Source of the DNA: Bradyrhizobium sp. LTSP849
GTDB taxonomy: Bacteria; Pseudomonadota; Alphaproteobacteria; Rhizobiales; Xanthobacteraceae
Direction: 5' to 3'
Length of the DNA: 64,000 nucleotides
Assembly (NCBI RefSeq): GCF_000938255.1
Contig: NZ_JYMR01000038.1
Coordinates: forward strand, 124,001 to 188,000
Below are positions 1 through 8,060 of the stretch, piece by piece. Made by a program: the position numbers and the translations under genes. The notes under the pieces are model-generated. The model made no database searches, was not told where the DNA came from, and saw only the letters and a list, made by a program, of their open reading frames with translations. Position 1 is the stretch's first letter; every line of letters starts with the position of its first letter.

Positions 1-795
1 GTGTTTCACTCCCGCCAGCTCGGCGAGGAGAAGGAGACGATCGAGCAGACCCGCGCCGGCGCGATCGACCTCAACCGGACCAATGTGGCGCTGATCGGCA
101 ATTTCGTTCCGGCAATGAACGTGCTGGCCATGCCGTTCCTGTTCCGGTCCATCGAGCACATGCAGAAGGTGCTGGACGGGCCGATCGGCAGCGAGATCCT
201 CGGCAGCTTCGAACCTTACGGCTTTGTCGGGCTCGCCTTCTACGATTCCGGCGCCCGCTCGATCTACAACGGCGTCCGGCCCGTGAAGAGCGTCGCCGAC
301 CTCAAAGGCCTGCGGATCCGGGTGCAGCAATCGGAGTTGATGAGCGAGATGGTCCGCGCGCTCGGCGCCGAGCCGGTCGAGCTGCCCTATGGGCAGGTGC
401 TCACGGGGCTTGCGACCCATCTGATCGACGGCGCCGAAAACAACTGGCCATCTTTTGTGACGACAGACCATTACAAATACGCCGGCTACCTTGCGCTGAC
501 CGAGCACACGATGAGACCGGAGGTGCTGGTGATCTCGCTCAAGGCCTGGCGCAGCCTGTCTGCCGAGGACCAGCAGATCTTCAGGGAGGCCGCGGCGCGC
601 TCAAGCAATTTCATGCGCGAGAAGTGGCGCGACCTCGAGGAGCAATCGCAGCTCAAGGCCGAGGCCGCGGGTGTCACCATCGTCAGGGATATCGACCGCA
701 AGCCGTTCGAGGACGCGATGGCTCCGATCTACGCCAAGGCCGCGCGCGATCCCGCCGCGGCTGCACTGATCGAACGCATTCGCAAGGTGGAGTGA
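1..795 (+). CDS. TRAP-type periplasmic solute-binding protein, DctP family (5' truncated)
   Basis: This is the C-terminal 264 residues of a DctP-like receptor that binds small organic acids in the periplasm. The reading frame is open at the window edge, so the GTG at position 1 is probably an internal codon and the signal peptide plus roughly 60 residues lie outside. Family features visible are the QLGEEKETIEQ segment, the KGLRIRVQ stretch whose arginine normally contacts the substrate carboxylate, and LIDGAENN. No TRAP membrane subunits (DctQ, DctM) follow. Instead a sensor kinase starts 6 bases downstream, so this receptor may feed a signalling system. Family assignment is firm; the ligand is unknown. 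Confidence 0.9.
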   Translation: MFHSRQLGEEKETIEQTRAGAIDLNRTNVALIGNFVPAMNVLAMPFLFRSIEHMQKVLDGPIGSEILGSFEPYGFVGLAFYDSGARSIYNGVRPVKSVADLKGLRIRVQQSELMSEMVRALGAEPVELPYGQVLTGLATHLIDGAENNWPSFVTTDHYKYAGYLALTEHTMRPEVLVISLKAWRSLSAEDQQIFREAAARSSNFMREKWRDLEEQSQLKAEAAGVTIVRDIDRKPFEDAMAPIYAKAARDPAAAALIERIRKVE

Positions 796-801
796 AGCTG
801 C

Positions 802-2880
802 TTGGCTGCACCCGGACACAGCGAGCACGCAGACAGGCCGCCCGGCCCGATCGGGCGGCTGCGCGCGCGTCTGGTCGGCGTGTTGCGGGCGGTGCCGATC
901 CGCTGGCGCATCCTGTCGATCGCGGCGCTGAACTCGGCCGTGGTGATCGTGCTGGTGGCGATGATCTGGAACGGCGCGCAGGTGCTGGGCTCGGCCTGGG
1001 ACGACGTGCGCCAGGTGCGCGAGTCCGACCGGATCCTGGCGCTGCTCGAAAGCGAGACCGGGCGGCTCCAGAACCTGATCCATCGCTACATCAACCAGCC
1101 GAGCCCGGACCTGTTCGCCGAGATCCTGCTGCTGCGCGAGGCCGTGCTGGGCACGCTGACCGATCGCGCCGCCAAGGACCCGATGCTGGCGGGCTCGGTC
1201 GAGGAGCTGGAGCGCACCACCGACCGCTTCCTCAACGGGTTCGGCGAGCTGCGCGCCGTACAGGCGACCATCGCCAAGACCTATGAGGAGCAGGTGCAGG
1301 GCCCGGCCAAGGACATGGCGGGCCTCTATTCCATCATCGAAGGCGCCACAGGTCACCGCGACGCGCTGATCTGGCCGTCGCTCGGCAAGTCGCGCGAGGC
1401 CTTCACGGCAATGCTGGTCGCGGCCAATTCCTACTATCTGTCGCTGTCGCCGGGTGCGGCTGACGACGCACGCCGCAACACCGAGACGATCGAGACAACC
1501 ATTCCGGTGATGATCGATCTCGCGGACAACGACCTCCAGCGCATGGCGCTGCAAAAGCTCTCATCCCGCACCATGGCGCTGCGCGAAGGCTTTGCAAAAC
1601 TCTCCGAGCAACTGGCGAGCCGCACCGAGCTGCTGCGCAACACCATCGACGCCAGCCAGGCCGAGGCGATCGGCGCCATCGACGATCTCTCCATCAAGAT
1701 GCGCCAGCGCGAGCAGAAGGCGCAGGAGACCTTTGACCGCACGCTGGCGGATATTTCGCGGCGGGTGCTGTCGATCGCGGTGATCTTCCTCGGCATCATC
1801 CTCACCGCCGGCGTGCTGATCGCGCTGTCGATCCGGCTGCCGCTCCAGCAGATCATGGCGGCGATGCGCGCGATCACGCTCGGCGATCTCGGCCGCGCGG
1901 TGCAGGGCACCAAGGCGCGCGACGAGGTTGGGGCCATGGCGCGCGCGGTCGAAGTATTCCGCGAGAACGCCATCGCCAAGCGCGAGACCGAGGACGAGCT
2001 GCGCGCCTCCAAGGAAAAGGCCGAGAGCGCGCTGCTCGAGCTCAACGCCGCACAGCAGAATTTGATCGATGCCGAGCGGCTCGCAGCGCTCGGTGGCCTC
2101 GTCGCCGGCGTCGCGCATGAGGTCAACAACCCGATCGGCATCAGCCTGACCGTTGCCTCGAGTTTTGCCCGGCGCAGCGAGATCTTCGAGGCGCAGCTCA
2201 AGGGCGACGGCGGCCTGCGCCGCTCGCAGTTGGAGGAGTTCGTGCAGGCCTCGCGCGACGCCTCGCAGCAGCTTGTCGCCAACCTCACGCGCGCCGGCGA
2301 GCTGATCCAGTCGTTCAAGCAGGTCGCGGTCGACCGCTCCCATGCCGAGCGCCGGCAGTTCTCGCTCAGCGAAGCCACCGACCAGATCATCGCGAGCCTG
2401 AGGCCCGTGCTGAAGCGCTCGCTGATCACGCTCCAGGTCGACGTGCCCGAGGGGCTGCTGCTCGACGGCTATCCCGGCTCCTATGGCCAGATCCTGACCA
2501 ATTTGTTCCTCAACGCCGCCAACCACGCCTTCGCCGACGGCCGCACCGGCACCATCACGATCTCGGCGCGGCAGCGCGGGGCCGACGACATCGAGATCAT
2601 CTTCGCCGATGACGGGGCCGGCATGACCCCTGACGTGCAGCGCCAGGCGTTTGACCCTTTCTTTACCACCCGGCGCAATGAAGGCGGCACGGGACTTGGC
2701 CTGCATATCGTCTATAACCTTGTCACCCAGCAGCTCGGCGGTCGAATGATGCTGGAATCCAAGCTGGGACAAGGCACCACTTTTCGCATTATTATGCCCC
2801 GCCTCGCCAAGGGCGGCGCGCCAAGCACAGAGACTGACGGGACTTCTCAATGGCCGAACAGGACGATGTCCTCCACCTGA
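802..2880 (+). CDS. Membrane sensor histidine kinase with HAMP domain
   Basis: A 692-residue sensor kinase starting at TTG 802. That start is needed to include the first membrane segment (about residues 36-58); no in-frame ATG lies before it. A periplasmic region of about 260 residues follows, then a second membrane segment (about 321-341), a HAMP linker and a coiled-coil. The phosphorylation box AHEVNNP carries His439. The ATP-binding domain shows an N-box (NLFLNAANHA), G1 (DDGAGM), F-box (FDPFFTTR) and G2 (GGTGLGLHI). It lies 6 bases after the DctP receptor gene and overlaps the next kinase gene by 31 bases, so all are probably one operon. Ligand-bound receptor as its stimulus is an inference. 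Confidence 0.93.
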   Translation: MAAPGHSEHADRPPGPIGRLRARLVGVLRAVPIRWRILSIAALNSAVVIVLVAMIWNGAQVLGSAWDDVRQVRESDRILALLESETGRLQNLIHRYINQPSPDLFAEILLLREAVLGTLTDRAAKDPMLAGSVEELERTTDRFLNGFGELRAVQATIAKTYEEQVQGPAKDMAGLYSIIEGATGHRDALIWPSLGKSREAFTAMLVAANSYYLSLSPGAADDARRNTETIETTIPVMIDLADNDLQRMALQKLSSRTMALREGFAKLSEQLASRTELLRNTIDASQAEAIGAIDDLSIKMRQREQKAQETFDRTLADISRRVLSIAVIFLGIILTAGVLIALSIRLPLQQIMAAMRAITLGDLGRAVQGTKARDEVGAMARAVEVFRENAIAKRETEDELRASKEKAESALLELNAAQQNLIDAERLAALGGLVAGVAHEVNNPIGISLTVASSFARRSEIFEAQLKGDGGLRRSQLEEFVQASRDASQQLVANLTRAGELIQSFKQVAVDRSHAERRQFSLSEATDQIIASLRPVLKRSLITLQVDVPEGLLLDGYPGSYGQILTNLFLNAANHAFADGRTGTITISARQRGADDIEIIFADDGAGMTPDVQRQAFDPFFTTRRNEGGTGLGLHIVYNLVTQQLGGRMMLESKLGQGTTFRIIMPRLAKGGAPSTETDGTSQWPNRTMSST

Positions 2881-4595
2881 TCGACGATACCGGTACCGCG
2901 TCGGAGGATACGGACGCCCGGAAGTGGAAGATCGCCGTCATCGACGACGATCCGGCCGTGCATGACGGCACCCGCTTCGCGCTGTCCGACTACAGCCTCA
3001 ACGGTCTGGGCCTGGAGATCCTCTCCGCCCATTCCGCGGCGGAAGGCCGCAAGCTGATGGCCGCGCACAGCGACATCGCAGCGGTGCTGCTCGACGTCAT
3101 CATGGAGACCGACGTCGCCGGCCTCGAGCTGGTCGAATTCATCCGCAACGAGCTCAAGAACGAGACCGTACGCATCATCCTGCGCACCGGACAGCCCGGC
3201 CAGGCGCCGGAGCGGCGCGTGATCGTGCAGTACGACATCAACGACTACAAGGCCAAGACCGAGCTCACCGCCGACAAGCTGTTCACCTCGCTGACCGCGG
3301 CGCTGCGCTCCTATCAGCAGCTCGAGCGCATGGTGCAGACGCGGCGCGGGCTCGAGATCATCATCGATGCCGCCTCCACGCTGTACGACTTCAAGTCGAT
3401 GCAGCGGCTCGCCGAGGGCGTGCTGACCCAGCTCGCCTCGCTGCTCAATGTCGACTGCGCCGGTATACTGGTCTTGCGCGACAATGGCGGCATCGATCCC
3501 GAGCTTTCGGTGCTCGCCGGCAGCGGCTGCTACAGCCGCTTCATCGGCACGACCTCGTCGAAGGCCCTCGACCCCGATCTGCGCGCAATGGTGGAAGCCG
3601 CCTTCCAGGGCCGCAAGAACGAATTCGCCGACCACCGCAGCGTGATCTATTTGCGCACCGGCTCTGGCCGCGAGGTCGTGGTGCTGCTCCAGGCCGAGCG
3701 CGAGCTGTCCGAGACCGACCGCTCGCTGGTCGAGATCTTCTCCAGCCGGCTTTCGATCGCGTTCGATAACGTCATCCTCTACCAGCAGCTTCAGGACGCC
3801 AACACGCAGTTGGAAGATCGCGTCGCCCAACGCACCCGCGCGCTGATGCAGGCCAACCGCCGCCTCTCGGCGCAATGGCTGCGGCTGCAGCGCGCCAACG
3901 GCTTCAAGAACGAGATTTTGGGCACCGTCGCGCACGATTTGAAGAATCCGCTCGGCGTCATCCTCGGCCGTACCGAGATGCTGAAGGAGCTGATCTCGAC
4001 CGGCGCGTCCGCGAGCGGCGTGAGCGCCCAGGTCGACCACATCCGTGATGCGACCAAGCGGCTGACCTCAATGGTCGACCATCTGATCTCGGACGCGATG
4101 GCCGATGCCTTCGACATCACCATTCGCCGCGAGCCGGTCGACGTCGCGGCTTTGGTGAAGGAGGTCGCCGAGGCCAACCAGCCTCTGGCGGTCAACAAGC
4201 AGCAGGCGATCAGCGTCACGGCGCCGCCCAATTTCGTCACCATGTGCGACACCGACCGCATCCGCGAGGCGATCGACAACCTCATCAGCAACGCCATCAA
4301 ATACTCACCGATCGCCGGCAAGATCACCGTCGCGGTCACCCATGAGGCCAACGACACCGTCATCCGCGTCAGCGACGAGGGCGCCGGCCTGTCGCCGGAG
4401 GATCTCGGCCGCCTGTTCGGCCGGTTCCAGCGGCTGTCGGCCAAACCGACCGCGGGCGAGAGCTCGACGGGACTTGGGCTTTCCATCGTCAAGCGTATTA
4501 TCGACATGCATGGCGGCGGGGTGACCGCCGACAGCGACGGCCCCGGCAAGGGATCGACCTTCACCATCACGCTGCCCGCGACAGAAACGCCATGA
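2850..4595 (+). CDS. Cytoplasmic receiver-DUF3369-histidine kinase
   Basis: A 581-residue soluble kinase with an N-terminal receiver domain: acidic cluster IDDDP near residue 31 and phospho-acceptor Asp82 in LLDVIM. A DUF3369-type GAF-like region follows (about residues 150-310), then a coiled-coil, a HisKA box with His362 (VAHDLKNP) and an ATPase domain (N-box NLISNAIKYS, G1 DEGAGL, G2 STGLGLSI). There are no membrane segments. A receiver in front of a kinase suggests it takes phosphate from the upstream membrane kinase and passes it on, a relay order inferred from domain layout. It starts inside the 3' end of that kinase gene, so translation is probably coupled. Confidence 0.93.
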   Translation: MAEQDDVLHLIDDTGTASEDTDARKWKIAVIDDDPAVHDGTRFALSDYSLNGLGLEILSAHSAAEGRKLMAAHSDIAAVLLDVIMETDVAGLELVEFIRNELKNETVRIILRTGQPGQAPERRVIVQYDINDYKAKTELTADKLFTSLTAALRSYQQLERMVQTRRGLEIIIDAASTLYDFKSMQRLAEGVLTQLASLLNVDCAGILVLRDNGGIDPELSVLAGSGCYSRFIGTTSSKALDPDLRAMVEAAFQGRKNEFADHRSVIYLRTGSGREVVVLLQAERELSETDRSLVEIFSSRLSIAFDNVILYQQLQDANTQLEDRVAQRTRALMQANRRLSAQWLRLQRANGFKNEILGTVAHDLKNPLGVILGRTEMLKELISTGASASGVSAQVDHIRDATKRLTSMVDHLISDAMADAFDITIRREPVDVAALVKEVAEANQPLAVNKQQAISVTAPPNFVTMCDTDRIREAIDNLISNAIKYSPIAGKITVAVTHEANDTVIRVSDEGAGLSPEDLGRLFGRFQRLSAKPTAGESSTGLGLSIVKRIIDMHGGGVTADSDGPGKGSTFTITLPATETP

Positions 4596-4605
4596 TCTGG
4601 AAGCC

Positions 4606-5343
4606 ATGACCCAAAGCCAGCACATCATGATCGTCGACGACGAGGCCCCGGCCCGGGAGATGGTCGGCGATTACCTCAAGATGCACGGCTTCACCGTGAC
4701 GCTGTGCGACGGCGGCAAGTCGCTGCGCGCCGCGATCGACGGCAGCATGCCCGACCTCGTCGTGCTCGACCTCAACATGCCCGAGGAAGACGGCCTCTCG
4801 ATCATCCGCGACCTCAAGAGCCGCATCAACGTGCCGGTGATCATGCTCACGGCGACCGCGAGCCCGATCGACCGCGTCGTCGGCCTCGAGCTCGGCGCCG
4901 ACGATTACGTGGCAAAGCCGTGCGAGCTGCGCGAGTTGATGGCACGTATCCGCTCGGTGCTGCGGCGAAGCGCGCCGCTCAAGCTGGCCGCATCTGAAGC
5001 GGCGCCTGCGAAATCCGACAAGGATCAGCTGGTGCGCTTCGGCACCAAATGGCTCGATCTCGAAGCGCAAGCGTTACGCGACGACGAGGGCAACGAGCAT
5101 CCGCTGACTGCGTCGGAGTTCGGGCTGCTAAAAGTGTTCGCGGCGAATCCGAAGCGCGTGCTGTCGCGTGAGCGCCTGCTGGAATTGGCCAATGCGCGCG
5201 ATGCCGAAGCCTTCGACCGCGCCGTCGACCTCCGCATCATGCGCATCCGCCGCAAGATCGAGCCCGATCCGACAAAACCCGCCGTGATCCGCACCATCCG
5301 CGGCGGCGGCTATCTGTTCTCGCCCGCGGGCGAGAAGGCGTAG
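4606..5343 (+). CDS. OmpR/PhoB-family response regulator
   Basis: A 245-residue two-domain regulator. The receiver domain (residues 1-120) has acidic residues Asp11-Asp12, phospho-acceptor Asp55 in VVLDLNMP and the conserved Lys104 (VAKP). The C-terminal winged helix (about 140-240) has the family pattern LTASEFGLLKVF and ends with IRTIRGGGYLFSP. It lies 10 bases after the kinase gene and is the likely output of the preceding receptor and kinases. Its targets cannot be seen. Confidence 0.95.
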   Translation: MTQSQHIMIVDDEAPAREMVGDYLKMHGFTVTLCDGGKSLRAAIDGSMPDLVVLDLNMPEEDGLSIIRDLKSRINVPVIMLTATASPIDRVVGLELGADDYVAKPCELRELMARIRSVLRRSAPLKLAASEAAPAKSDKDQLVRFGTKWLDLEAQALRDDEGNEHPLTASEFGLLKVFAANPKRVLSRERLLELANARDAEAFDRAVDLRIMRIRRKIEPDPTKPAVIRTIRGGGYLFSPAGEKA

Positions 5344-5368
5344 GGCGTCAAGCGACACCGAACGCAAT

Positions 5369-5528
5369 AGCCGGAAATACGTTCCCGGCTGCTCCAAGCG
5401 ACGCGGAACGGGCCACCCCGTATTTTCCGTACGTTGAAATTACACGCCTTTTTACCTCGAATGTTTCGTCGCGGCCTTTCCGACGAAACAATTTGGTGGC
5501 GCACGAAACCATTTTCCCCTTTTCGTGC
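5369..5528. promoter_or_regulatory. Paired inverted repeats upstream of the ECF sigma gene
   Basis: The 266-base space before the sigma factor holds three inverted repeats: AGCCGG/CCGGCT (5369-5374 and 5385-5390), TTTCGTC/GACGAAA (5464-5470 and 5482-5488) and GCACGAAA/TTTCGTGC (5501-5508 and 5521-5528). The last two share the core CGAAA and have spacers of 11 and 12 bases, as expected of operator sites, although weak hairpins are also possible. A GGAAC sits at 5405-5409, but the nearest CGT-type -10 motifs are 18-22 bases away, not the usual 16-17, so no promoter is called. Confidence 0.4.
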
Positions 5529-5609
5529 AGACGTCCAGAAACGTTGGCTCATTAACACTTTGGTCCAAGGAAACGCCGCTCGGTTGCGGCGCTACGGGGA
5601 GCTAAGTCA

Positions 5610-6221
5610 ATGCCGAACGTCATCGCCATCAACGCCCAAGCCAGCCAGAGCATCATTGCCGCTCAGGCGACCTCGGACGACATGCTTCTCGAAAGCATTG
5701 CCGACGGCAACCGGACGTCCATGCACATCCTTTATTGCCGTCACAATGTGCGCGTCTATCGCTTCATCCTGCGCATCGTGCGTGATGCCACCACGGCCGA
5801 AGACCTGGTCAGCCAGGTGTTCCTGGACGTGTGGCGGACCGCCGGCCAGTTCCAGGGCCGCTCGCAGGTCTCGACCTGGCTGCTGTCGATCGCCCGCTTC
5901 AAGGCGCTGACCGCGATGCGCCAGCGCCGCTTCGAGGACATCGACCAGGAAGACGTGCGCCAGATCCCAGATGGTTGCGATACGCCGGAGACTTCGCTCG
6001 ACCGCAGCGACACCAGCGCGATCCTGCGCGCCTGCGTCGCCAAGCTGTCGCCCGCGCATCGCGAGATCATCACCCTCGTCTACTACCATGAGAAGTCGGT
6101 GGAGGAGGTCGGTCAGATTATCGGCATCCCCCAGAGCACGGTGAAGACCCGGATGTTCTATGCCCGCAAGCAGCTGGCCGATTTGCTTAAGGGTTGCGGC
6201 GTCGATCGTTTTGCCGCCTGA
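5610..6221 (+). CDS. ECF-type RNA polymerase sigma factor
   Basis: A 203-residue group IV sigma factor. Region 2 (about residues 40-105) contains the core-binding and -10 recognition pattern around AEDLVSQVFLDVWR and STWLLSIARF. Region 4 (about 135-190) has LSPAHREIITLVYY and the helix-turn-helix IPQSTVKTRMFYARKQL. Region 3 is absent, as usual for this group. A good ribosome site (GGGGAG) precedes the ATG. No anti-sigma gene is adjacent on either side: the upstream gene is a response regulator and the downstream one a CcdA-like protein. How it is held inactive is not evident. Confidence 0.93.
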   Translation: MPNVIAINAQASQSIIAAQATSDDMLLESIADGNRTSMHILYCRHNVRVYRFILRIVRDATTAEDLVSQVFLDVWRTAGQFQGRSQVSTWLLSIARFKALTAMRQRRFEDIDQEDVRQIPDGCDTPETSLDRSDTSAILRACVAKLSPAHREIITLVYYHEKSVEEVGQIIGIPQSTVKTRMFYARKQLADLLKGCGVDRFAA

Positions 6222-6383
6222 AGGTCAATGATTTCAATGGGATAGGACCGGATTCCCGGCCCGATTCCAGGACACGAAAGCGTTACCGCCGACGAAACAA
6301 TTGAAACAAACCACAACATCAGGCGGAAAAACTTCGTCCCTATAAGGATCACATACGGTTTCGTTAAACCTCCCAAGACCTCC

Positions 6384-6426
6384 AACGACCCGGCGAGATG
6401 CCCCCTCGCCGGGTCGTTTTTATTTT
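6384..6426 (+). terminator. Rho-independent terminator after the ECF sigma gene
   Basis: A perfect 14-base stem, AACGACCCGGCGAG (6384-6397) pairing with 6405-6418, closes a 7-base loop and is followed by a T-rich run. It lies about 160 bases past the sigma factor stop codon, so the sigma transcript would carry a long 3' untranslated part. Confidence 0.9.
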
Positions 6427-6470
6427 GGGGGTGGGCGGCACGCACCACCGGCCAGAGTGAGGCGGGCACA

Positions 6471-6625
6471 CTCTCTCATTCCCTCCCCCCTTGTGGGGGA
6501 GGGGCAGGGAGAGGGGTACCGCACGGGGACTCTCGCGATTCGCGCGCGGGACGATCGCAACCGGATGGACCATTTGCTGGGCTACCCCTCTCCCCCACCC
6601 TCCCCCGCAAGGGGGGAGGGAGCGC
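6471..6625. repeat. Two-armed C/G-rich palindromic repeat
   Basis: The left arm (about 6478-6520) and right arm (about 6580-6625) are near-inverted copies built on CCCTCCCCC and GGGGGAGGG, each able to fold on itself, separated by about 60 unrelated bases. A related element lies at 9150-9273, and a single arm is seen near 43060-43084. Confidence 0.75.
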
Positions 6626-6745
6626 ACCGTCTACGCAGTCAGCAGTTGCGCCTCCGCGACACAGCCGCTCCGTCACGAACGTGTGACGTAACGATCCGCG
6701 CATCCATCCCGAACAGCCCTCGTAACCTCCTTCACGAGTGGCCCG

Positions 6746-7444
6746 ATGCTCGAACTCACCTTTGCGCTCCTTGCCGGCGTCCTCACCATTGCCGCGCCCT
6801 GCACGTTGCCGATGTTGCCGATCCTGCTTGGCGCCTCGATCGGGCGCAGCTCGCATCTGCGGCCGGCGATGATCGCGCTCGGCTTCGTCGTTTCGTTCTC
6901 GGCGACCGCGCTGCTGCTCGGCGCGATCACGCGGGCATTCAATTTCGATCCGAACGTGCTGCGCGAGGCCGCTTCGGTCCTGCTGCTCGGCTTTGGCCTG
7001 CTGATGCTGTGGCCGACCCCGTTCGAATGGCTCTCGATCCGGCTCAACGGCTGGCTCGATCTTGGTGCTGCGAGCGGCGTCCAGCGCGAGGGCGCGCTCG
7101 GCGGTCTCCTGCTCGGCACCACGCTCGGCCTGGTCTGGACGCCCTGCGCCGGCCCCGTGCTCGGCTCCATCCTGACGCTGGTCGCGACGACGAAGAACGC
7201 GACCTGGGCCGGCACGCTCTTGATCGCCTACGCGATCGGCGCAGCGATCCCGATGCTGGCCATCGCCTATGGCGGACAGGCCGCGACCACGCGCGTGCGC
7301 AGCCTCGCGCGCATCTCGCCGCGGCTCCAGCAGGGCTTTGGCGTGGTCGTGATCGCCTTCGCGGTCGCCGCCTACTTCCAATACGACACGCTGATCGTGG
7401 CGTGGCTCACCGGATTCTACCCCACCGGCCAGATCGGCCTGTGA
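6746..7444 (+). CDS. CcdA/DsbD-type membrane thiol-disulfide carrier
   Basis: A 232-residue membrane protein with about six hydrophobic segments that carries reducing power from the cytoplasm to the periplasm. The two family cysteines sit in their usual places in the first and fourth segments: Cys19 in AAPCTLPMLP and Cys134 in WTPCAGPVLG. It is followed after 31 bases by a periplasmic thioredoxin-like protein, which is probably its partner; the two together match the domains fused in mycobacterial DipZ. SoxV of sulfur oxidisers belongs to the same family, and a sox operon lies 14 kb downstream, but that link is conjecture. Confidence 0.9.
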   Translation: MLELTFALLAGVLTIAAPCTLPMLPILLGASIGRSSHLRPAMIALGFVVSFSATALLLGAITRAFNFDPNVLREAASVLLLGFGLLMLWPTPFEWLSIRLNGWLDLGAASGVQREGALGGLLLGTTLGLVWTPCAGPVLGSILTLVATTKNATWAGTLLIAYAIGAAIPMLAIAYGGQAATTRVRSLARISPRLQQGFGVVVIAFAVAAYFQYDTLIVAWLTGFYPTGQIGL

Positions 7445-7475
7445 TCACCGCAAAAACTCAACGGAGGACGCTTCC

Positions 7476-8039
7476 ATGACTTTCAAACTGCTCACTGTGG
7501 CCGCCGCACTGATCGGCTTCGCCGTGACCGGCGCCGCCATCCCCGGCATCTGCGATGAAGCTTCGCGAGCCGCGCCGATCAATGTCGCGGCCGCTGCCCA
7601 AGGGACCGCGCCCGACTTCGCCGGCATCAGCAACTGGTTCAACTCGAAACCGCTCAACATCGCCGATTTGCGCGGCAAGGTCGTGCTGGTCGACTTCTGG
7701 ACCTATGGCTGCGTCAACTGCGTCAACACGCTGCCGCATGTCACCGACCTCTATGCCAAGTACAAAGACAAGGGCCTCGTCGTGGTCGGCGTGCACACGC
7801 CGGAATTCCCGTTCGAGCGTTCGGCCTCCAACGTGCAGGCCGCGCTGAAGCGCCACGGCATCACCTATCCGGTCGCGCAGGATAACGATTCCGCGACCTG
7901 GAACGCCTATCGCAACCAGTATTGGCCGGCGCAGTACATCATCGACCAGAACGGCAAGATCGTCTTCCAGCACGAAGGCGAAGGCCGCTACGACGAGATC
8001 GACCGCACGGTGGCAAAGCTGCTGAACGCCAGCAGCTGA
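7476..8039 (+). CDS. Periplasmic thioredoxin-like protein with CVNC active site
   Basis: A 187-residue protein with an N-terminal hydrophobic signal segment (residues 4-22) and a thioredoxin fold of the TlpA/DipZ type. The redox site is Cys79-Val-Asn-Cys82 in FWTYGCVNCVNT, and the cis-proline region is YWPAQYIID. The CVNC variant is characteristic of the DipZ C-terminal domain. A strong ribosome site (GGAGGA) precedes the ATG at 7476. It sits directly after the CcdA-like gene and is likely reduced by it. The target protein is unknown; cytochrome c maturation, Sox proteins or general periplasmic thiols are all possible. Confidence 0.9.
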   Translation: MTFKLLTVAAALIGFAVTGAAIPGICDEASRAAPINVAAAAQGTAPDFAGISNWFNSKPLNIADLRGKVVLVDFWTYGCVNCVNTLPHVTDLYAKYKDKGLVVVGVHTPEFPFERSASNVQAALKRHGITYPVAQDNDSATWNAYRNQYWPAQYIIDQNGKIVFQHEGEGRYDEIDRTVAKLLNASS

Positions 8040-8060
8040 TGTCGCATACGGCGGCTTGCG

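Larger units (their letters stand above)
6222..6745. other. Intergenic region of 524 bases, no gene seen
   Basis: The stretch holds, in order, a CGACGAAACAATT motif (6290-6302) also present upstream of the sigma gene (5481-5493), a strong intrinsic terminator (6384-6426) and a two-armed C-rich/G-rich repeat (6471-6625). The open frames here are repeat read-through and were not called. A small transcript ending at the terminator is possible but is not supported by a recognisable promoter. Confidence 0.7.

Noticed and set aside
2847..4040. Long minus-strand frame (397 codons) opposite the receiver kinase
   Set aside because: It is antisense to a gene with clear receiver and kinase motifs; high GC makes such frames open. 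No domain is visible in it.
5405..5435. GGAAC and CGTT as an ECF/EcfG-type promoter
   Set aside because: Spacing is 18-22 bases, not the 16-17 of the known motif. Kept only as a note within the regulatory region.
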